Origin: Treponemataceae bacterium
Lineage (GTDB): Bacteria > Spirochaetota > Spirochaetia > Treponematales > Treponemataceae
Length of the DNA stretch: 9,419 nucleotides
Direction: 5' to 3'
Assembly (NCBI GenBank): GCA_024697985.1
Contig: JAILRX010000273.1
Span: forward strand, 1 to 9,419
This document shows positions 5,116 through 9,419 of this stretch, in pieces. The notes below the pieces were generated by a model, which was not told where the DNA came from, searched no databases, and saw nothing but the letters and a program-made list of their open reading frames with translations. Numbering within the stretch: the first letter of the stretch is position 1; every line of letters starts with the position of its first letter. A program made the position numbers and the translations under genes.

Positions 5116-7194
5116 ATGTCAGATAATTTAAGAAACATCATCGGAATTAACAAGGATAAATGTGTTTTTTGCCAAAAATGTATCAGTGTATGTCCTTCAA
5201 AGTTGTGCAACAAAGTTGATGGCAACCACATCAGCGTAGATCCAGACTTGTGTATCGGATGTGGTTCTTGTATAGAAGCATGCCGACACGGAGCCAGATA
5301 CGGAATAGATGATTCTGAAGAATTTTTTGAAGCTCTTAAAAGTGAAGAAAAAATAGTTGCGATTGTTGCGCCTGCCGCAATCGTTTCATTCAGAGGAATG
5401 GACTTGGAACTGAACGCATTCCTCAAGTCGTTAGGCGTTAAAGCAGTTTTCGATGTAAGTTTCGGTGCTGAACTTACCACAAAATCTTACATCGAGTTCA
5501 TGAAGAAAACCAATCCGCCAGTAGTAATTTCACAGCCATGTCCTACAATCGTAACATTCCTTGAAATTTATCGACCGGAACTTCTTAAGTATCTTGCACC
5601 AGCAGACAGCCCGATGCTTCACACCATGAAAATGATCAAGGAATTCTTTCCTGAATACAAAAACTACAAGATTGCAGTTATCTCGCCATGCTATGCTAAA
5701 CGACGTGAATTTGATGAAACAGGTTTGGGAGACTATAACGTAACAATTAAGAGTGTTGAAAACTACATTTCAGAACACAATGTAAATCTTGCAACATTCC
5801 CAAAGGTACCTTACGACGGACCAAAGGCAGAACGAGGTGTAACCTACTCTACTCCGGGTGGACTTATGCATACTGCAGCCCGCTACGTACCGGGAATCAC
5901 AGCATCAACAAGGAAAATCGAAGGTGCAGAAAAAATTTATAAATATTTTGCACATCTTTCATCATCGATTAAAGATGGAGACAGTCCAATCTACAAATTG
6001 GTTGACTGCCTCAACTGTTCAGAAGGATGTAACGTAGGTCCTGGAACCTCTAACCAAAAACTCCACATCGATAAAATCGAGCGATATGTAAACGACCGAG
6101 AACTGAGACAGCAGAGCTATTGGGACAAGCAGGGCTTTACTAAAAAAGCAGCAATTAAAAAACTCGAAAAGAATATCGATAAATATTGGAATCCGGATTT
6201 GTACAAACGAACCTACGTGGATCGAAATGCACTTTTTAAACAAAAGATCAAAAATCCGACCCATGACGAAATTAACCAGATTTTCGTTTCAATGGATAAA
6301 CATTCCAAGGCTGATATTTTGGACTGTGGTTCATGCGGATACAATTCTTGCGAGCAGATGGCAGTTGCAATATACAACGGATTGAACATCCCGGAGAACT
6401 GTCGACATTACAATGCAAAGGTTGCTGAAAAAGCCCACGAAGCACATCAGCAGGAACTGGTAAACTCAATCAAGAATGTTACTGAAAAGAGCGTTCAGAA
6501 CCTGGACAAGACCGAAAACGAAATCAAGGACCTTGTAGGCGTTACCCGCACAATGTCAGACTACGTAACGACTTCTTCTGCAGCTATCGAAGAGATGATT
6601 GCAAACATCAACTCGATTACAAACATGCTTAATACAAATGCAGAAGCCGTTCAGAATCTTGATAATGCTACAAGCAGCGGACAGGAACAGATTCAGAACA
6701 TCGCGCATCTCGTTTCATCAATCGAAAAGAGTTCGGACGGACTTACAGAGATGAGTTCCGTAATTCAGCAGATTGCAAGTCAGACAAACTTGCTTGCCAT
6801 GAACGCTGCAATCGAAGCAGCCCACGCAGGAGAATCCGGTCAGGGATTTGCCGTTGTTGCTGATGAAATCAGAAAACTGGCCGAAGGTTCGGGAAAAGAA
6901 GCTAAGAAGATTTCTGTCGTACTTAAGGAAGTCAAAGCTCTTATCGACAATACCTTTAAGGTTACAGTTTCTGCACAGAAAGACTTTGAGCAGGTTGTTG
7001 CCCTTTCAAGTCAGGTACACAACCAGGAAGCTCTGGTTCAGTCTTCAGTCGAAGAGCAGAACGAAGGTGGAACTCAGGTTCTTGCATCCCTCGAAAAACT
7101 CAGGGAACTTACAACAACAGTCACGAATTCAACCGAAAATCTGCACAAAGACGCAGAACAGCTTAAAGAAAACATCATGGCCCTTTCAAACTAA
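5116..7194 (+). CDS. Soluble [FeFe]-hydrogenase-like/methyl-accepting chemotaxis fusion, putative H2 or redox sensor
   Basis: The product has 692 residues, with no signal peptide or membrane segment, so it is cytoplasmic. Domains in order: a 2x[4Fe-4S] ferredoxin domain (Cys16, 19, 22, 26 and 46, 49, 52, 56); an [FeFe]-hydrogenase large-subunit domain (about 80-310); a further 4Fe-4S domain of the C-x2-C-x4-C-x16-C type (Cys404, 407, 412, 429); and a chemoreceptor signalling coiled coil (about 440-690) whose tip is around NLLAMNAAIEAAHAGE (558-573). The four H-cluster ligands are kept: Cys142 in SQPCP, Cys192 in SPCYAK, and Cys301 and Cys305 in CSEGC, as is Lys195. The proton-transfer cysteine of the usual TSCCP is Pro141. 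IEEMIA (491-496) and VEEQNE (645-650) are candidate methylation sites; no C-terminal CheR-docking pentapeptide is present. The likely role is sensing H2 or redox state and signalling to CheA/CheW. Maturation genes (hydEFG) are not in the window. Confidence 0.9.
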   Translation: MSDNLRNIIGINKDKCVFCQKCISVCPSKLCNKVDGNHISVDPDLCIGCGSCIEACRHGARYGIDDSEEFFEALKSEEKIVAIVAPAAIVSFRGMDLELNAFLKSLGVKAVFDVSFGAELTTKSYIEFMKKTNPPVVISQPCPTIVTFLEIYRPELLKYLAPADSPMLHTMKMIKEFFPEYKNYKIAVISPCYAKRREFDETGLGDYNVTIKSVENYISEHNVNLATFPKVPYDGPKAERGVTYSTPGGLMHTAARYVPGITASTRKIEGAEKIYKYFAHLSSSIKDGDSPIYKLVDCLNCSEGCNVGPGTSNQKLHIDKIERYVNDRELRQQSYWDKQGFTKKAAIKKLEKNIDKYWNPDLYKRTYVDRNALFKQKIKNPTHDEINQIFVSMDKHSKADILDCGSCGYNSCEQMAVAIYNGLNIPENCRHYNAKVAEKAHEAHQQELVNSIKNVTEKSVQNLDKTENEIKDLVGVTRTMSDYVTTSSAAIEEMIANINSITNMLNTNAEAVQNLDNATSSGQEQIQNIAHLVSSIEKSSDGLTEMSSVIQQIASQTNLLAMNAAIEAAHAGESGQGFAVVADEIRKLAEGSGKEAKKISVVLKEVKALIDNTFKVTVSAQKDFEQVVALSSQVHNQEALVQSSVEEQNEGGTQVLASLEKLRELTTTVTNSTENLHKDAEQLKENIMALSN

Positions 7195-7214
7195 AAGGCC
7201 TGAAATCAAACAGG

Positions 7215-7257
7215 AAATCCACCGTTCGCGAACTTGCCGGATGGTGGATTTTTTTTT
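7215..7257 (+). terminator. Intrinsic terminator after the hydrogenase-chemoreceptor gene
   Basis: AAATCCACC (7215-7223) pairs perfectly with GGTGGATTT (7243-7251), and the 3' arm runs into nine T's (7249-7257). The loop contains the perfect palindrome GTTCGCGAAC (7224-7233), which could form a small inner hairpin. It lies 20 nt after the stop codon at 7192-7194. Confidence 0.9.
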
Positions 7258-7341
7258 CGCTCGATATAGTTCGCGCAAGGATACGGCACGCACAATTCGC
7301 ATCAGACTTTTCTTAATTTTTTTCTATATAAGAAAAAAAAT

Positions 7342-7370
7342 TTGACACAAATACCTCTATATCTTAAAAT
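7342..7370 (+). promoter_or_regulatory. Promoter of the alpha-galactosidase gene
   Basis: TTGACA (7342-7347), a 17-nt spacer and TAAAAT (7365-7370) form a near-consensus housekeeping promoter. A run of eight A's (7333-7340) directly upstream resembles an UP element. The start of transcription would be near 7377 and the leader about 32 nt, containing GAGGGG (7394-7399) 9 nt before the ATG. The stretch from the terminator to here (7258-7341) holds nothing else recognisable. Confidence 0.8.
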
Positions 7371-7408
7371 GTTTAAAGAATTTACAAATCAAAGAGGGGT
7401 CTGTTTTT

Positions 7409-9211
7409 ATGTTCACATCCGAAAAAGAATCTTTCGAAGTTCAATCAGAAAACAAAAAGATCAATGTCGTAAAGACAATATATAAAGCTGATCAGGACAT
7501 CAGCGCAAATCTAAGTGCAAACAATTCTCTTGAAACCTTTTCAGTTGATGAAAAATTCAAGGAAATTTCAAAGGGAGCCAAAGATTTTTCAGCAAAGAAT
7601 GCGTGGTTCAATCCGGGAGGATGGCAGTCGTGGGCTCCAGGTTTTGAAGTTGCTCCAAACGAAAAACGGCCTGACCTTAAAAACATTGCAATCTCTCAGT
7701 GGAATCAATATCTTACAGTTCCAAATACAAAAAATTCACTCTACAAAAAAAAGAACATAATTCTCGGACAGTTCATCGTTTACTTCCGGGTAAATTCTAC
7801 ATATTTTGTAATCGCTTCAACCGGAAATACAAAGGAACTCTTGCCGCCAGTTCAGTACATTTACAACAAGAGGAACGGCACAATCGAAATTCAGATTTAT
7901 GACAGCGGAAAAGCCTGGGCAAAAGGCGAAAAGGTTTGTGAAATCTGCATGTTCACAGCAGATTCCTTCTTTGAAGCAAAAGATGCAATCCACGAACTCT
8001 TTGCAAACCCTGAGTTCGCCGGAAAGAAATGCGCATCTCGATTTGACGACCTCGCCTTCCTTGGAGAAGTTCCTGGCGGATGGGAATCTTGGTACAACCA
8101 TTATGCAGACATCAACCAGAACCTGATTTTGGACGACCTGGACTCACTTTGCAACACTAAAAACATCATTTCGATGATGTATCTTGATCAGAAAAAACCT
8201 GTTGTCTTTCAGATTGATGACGGATGGGAATACACAGTCGGTCACTGGGACATCAGAACGGACAGATTCCCTAACGGCTTAAAATCAATCTCTGATAAAG
8301 TCGAAGCAAAAGGAATGATTCCTGGTCTTTGGATTGCACCTTTCTTGATGGACCTTCGTTCACCGGTTGCAAAAGAGCATCCGGACTGGGTTTTGTGCGA
8401 CTCTGAAGGCATTCCTGTTACGGCAGGTTATAATCCACTTTGGGGAGCTAAAAAAGGCGAATTCCAGCCTAGAAAATCAGGAACCTTCTACTGCCTCGAC
8501 TTGAGCAACGACCAGGTTGTAGACTATCTGGACAAACTCATCGAAAGAGCAATCAATGAATGGGGAATCCGATATCTTAAACTCGACTTTTTGTATGCCG
8601 GCATGATTCACGGTGCTTACAAAAACGCCGGAAGCGCATACCAGTGGTATGACAGGGCCGTAAAAGTCCTTACAAAACGAAAGAAGAACAATGAAGGCAA
8701 GGAAGTTGCCTACCTTGGATGCGGAATGCCGTTCGAACATTCTTTCAACGACTTCCCTCTTTCACGAATCGGATGCGACACTTACGAACACTGGGACAAC
8801 AACCTCATCAAGATGCTCAAATGGAACGGTCGAACATCAGCATATTTGAGCATGAAAGACACAATCGGACGAGCATTGTGGAACAAGGGCGTTTACTACA
8901 ACGACCCGGACGTAGTTTTCGTAAGAAACAACAACTGTTCGCTCACCCGGGACGAAAAAATCCTTATTGCATCAGTTGATATTCTTCTTGGAAATCAGGT
9001 GATGTATTCTGATGACCCGGCAACATCTTCAAGCGAAGAAGAAGTGGCACTTGCCAAGGAAATTGCAGATATTGCAAGGAAATTTGAAAATGAAGAATTT
9101 TCAGTTACACCTGTAGCAATTGATATATTTAAAATAGAATCTCGTTCTGGAAAATACTCTGGAACAATCAATCTTGTAAAGAGGAACATCGAATGGAAAG
9201 AAGCAAAGTAA
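7409..9211 (+). CDS. Alpha-galactosidase, glycoside hydrolase family 36 type
   Basis: The product has 600 residues and no signal peptide, so it should hydrolyse imported alpha-1,6-galactosides (melibiose or raffinose type) in the cytoplasm, releasing galactose. The N-terminal part (about 1-210) is beta-rich and contains NPGGWQSWAPG (68-78). A (beta/alpha)8 barrel follows (about 220-540). It carries FQIDDGWE (267-274), KLDF with the probable nucleophile Asp393, and RIGCD with the probable acid/base Asp457. GLWIAPF (306-312) and the closing segment LLGNQVMYSDDP (526-537) also fit the family. It is shorter than the roughly 700-residue enzymes but close to the compact Thermotoga-type GH36 proteins. 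The start is supported by a GAGGGG site and a strong promoter. Its end overlaps the next gene by 19 bases. Substrate preference cannot be read from sequence, and other alpha-galactoside-acting GH36 activities are possible. Confidence 0.88.
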   Translation: MFTSEKESFEVQSENKKINVVKTIYKADQDISANLSANNSLETFSVDEKFKEISKGAKDFSAKNAWFNPGGWQSWAPGFEVAPNEKRPDLKNIAISQWNQYLTVPNTKNSLYKKKNIILGQFIVYFRVNSTYFVIASTGNTKELLPPVQYIYNKRNGTIEIQIYDSGKAWAKGEKVCEICMFTADSFFEAKDAIHELFANPEFAGKKCASRFDDLAFLGEVPGGWESWYNHYADINQNLILDDLDSLCNTKNIISMMYLDQKKPVVFQIDDGWEYTVGHWDIRTDRFPNGLKSISDKVEAKGMIPGLWIAPFLMDLRSPVAKEHPDWVLCDSEGIPVTAGYNPLWGAKKGEFQPRKSGTFYCLDLSNDQVVDYLDKLIERAINEWGIRYLKLDFLYAGMIHGAYKNAGSAYQWYDRAVKVLTKRKKNNEGKEVAYLGCGMPFEHSFNDFPLSRIGCDTYEHWDNNLIKMLKWNGRTSAYLSMKDTIGRALWNKGVYYNDPDVVFVRNNNCSLTRDEKILIASVDILLGNQVMYSDDPATSSSEEEVALAKEIADIARKFENEEFSVTPVAIDIFKIESRSGKYSGTINLVKRNIEWKEAK

Positions 9212-9419
9212 TTTTCGGAAACGAAATCAGCACAAAAGACTACAACAAGGGAATTAAAAATCAGAAAAAATTCCTTAGAAAATTCGGCGACGACAGAGAC
9301 ACAGAATACAAATTGACATTGGTTGATAATCCTGTAATTTCTGGGCCACTTGGTGTCAAGACAATCGTAATTGACCACGAAGGAAAGGACAAGCCTTTTG
9401 AAGAACAGCTCAAGGAACT
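9193..9419 (+). CDS. Unidentified protein, N-terminal part only
   Basis: An open frame starts at ATG 9193-9195 inside the last codons of the alpha-galactosidase gene and runs to the window edge, giving 75 complete residues (MERSKVIFGNEIS...). GAGG (9181-9184) lies 8 nt before the ATG, and the 19-base overlap indicates an operon with translational coupling. The visible part is charged, with a Lys/Arg-rich stretch at about 19-31 and beta-like segments YKLTLV and VKTIVIDH. There is no signal peptide or membrane segment. I do not recognise a family. From context a role in galactoside or sugar use is possible. Confidence 0.7.
   Translation, partial: MERSKVIFGNEISTKDYNKGIKNQKKFLRKFGDDRDTEYKLTLVDNPVISGPLGVKTIVIDHEGKDKPFEEQLKE

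Noticed and set aside
7315..7342. AT-rich inverted repeat (T-tract and A-tract) just before the alpha-galactosidase -35 box, as a second terminator
   Set aside because: The stem is nearly all A-T with a one-base length difference and lacks a GC core. The A-tract is better explained as an UP-like element, and a strong terminator already lies upstream.
7365..7381. Imperfect palindrome CTTAAAATGTTTAAAG over the -10 and start of the alpha-galactosidase promoter as a repressor operator
   Set aside because: Several positions mismatch and the sequence is very AT-rich, so chance similarity is likely.
9313..9318. TTGACA inside the last gene as a promoter
   Set aside because: No -10-like box occurs 16-18 nt downstream, and it lies within an open coding frame.

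Overview
The window looks like chromosomal DNA of an anaerobic, motile, sugar-fermenting bacterium of low-to-moderate GC. The best guess is a gut or rumen-type Treponema (Spirochaetota). The grounds are a relaxed lipoprotein signal, an [FeFe]-hydrogenase/chemoreceptor fusion, a cytoplasmic alpha-galactosidase and the general protein style. No rRNA or other taxonomic marker is present, so the genus is an inference. There are six protein genes, two of them cut by the window edges, and no RNA gene, insertion sequence, CRISPR array or gene-free stretch over 300 bases.

Left part (minus strand, 2777 down to 1): a two-gene unit. A lipoprotein with a C-terminal repeat-like region is followed after 63 nt by a secreted trypsin-like (HtrA/S1C-type) serine protease that starts with GTG. 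The protease has a Lys/Ser/Gly-rich linker and a beta-rich C-terminal domain that runs off the window. A good promoter (TTGATA-N17-TATAAT) drives the pair, and a perfect 10-bp RNA hairpin sits between the two genes. The unit appears to act at the cell envelope.

Middle (plus strand, 2866-7194): a divergent gene for a DUF1538 membrane protein made of two homologous halves. It overlaps by one base a gene for a tandem PII-like protein. Together they look like a transporter plus its cytosolic signalling partner, both in fused 2+2 form. The membrane-protein gene has an extended -10 element ending only 7 nt before its ATG and no ribosome binding site, so its mRNA is probably leaderless. The PII-like gene carries a second good ribosome binding site and ATG exactly in the linker between its domains. 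Then, 70 nt downstream, comes a soluble protein joining a 2x[4Fe-4S] ferredoxin domain, an [FeFe]-hydrogenase H-cluster domain, a further 4Fe-4S domain and a chemoreceptor signalling hairpin. Its proton-transfer cysteine is replaced by proline, so it is read as a candidate H2 (or redox) sensor feeding the chemotaxis system rather than a turnover hydrogenase. A strong intrinsic terminator closes this block.

Right part (plus strand, 7342-9419): a near-consensus promoter (TTGACA-N17-TAAAAT) drives a GH36-type alpha-galactosidase. Its last 19 bases overlap the start of an unidentified gene that leaves the window.

The most notable content is the H2-sensor-like chemoreceptor and the fused DUF1538/tandem-PII pair next to it.
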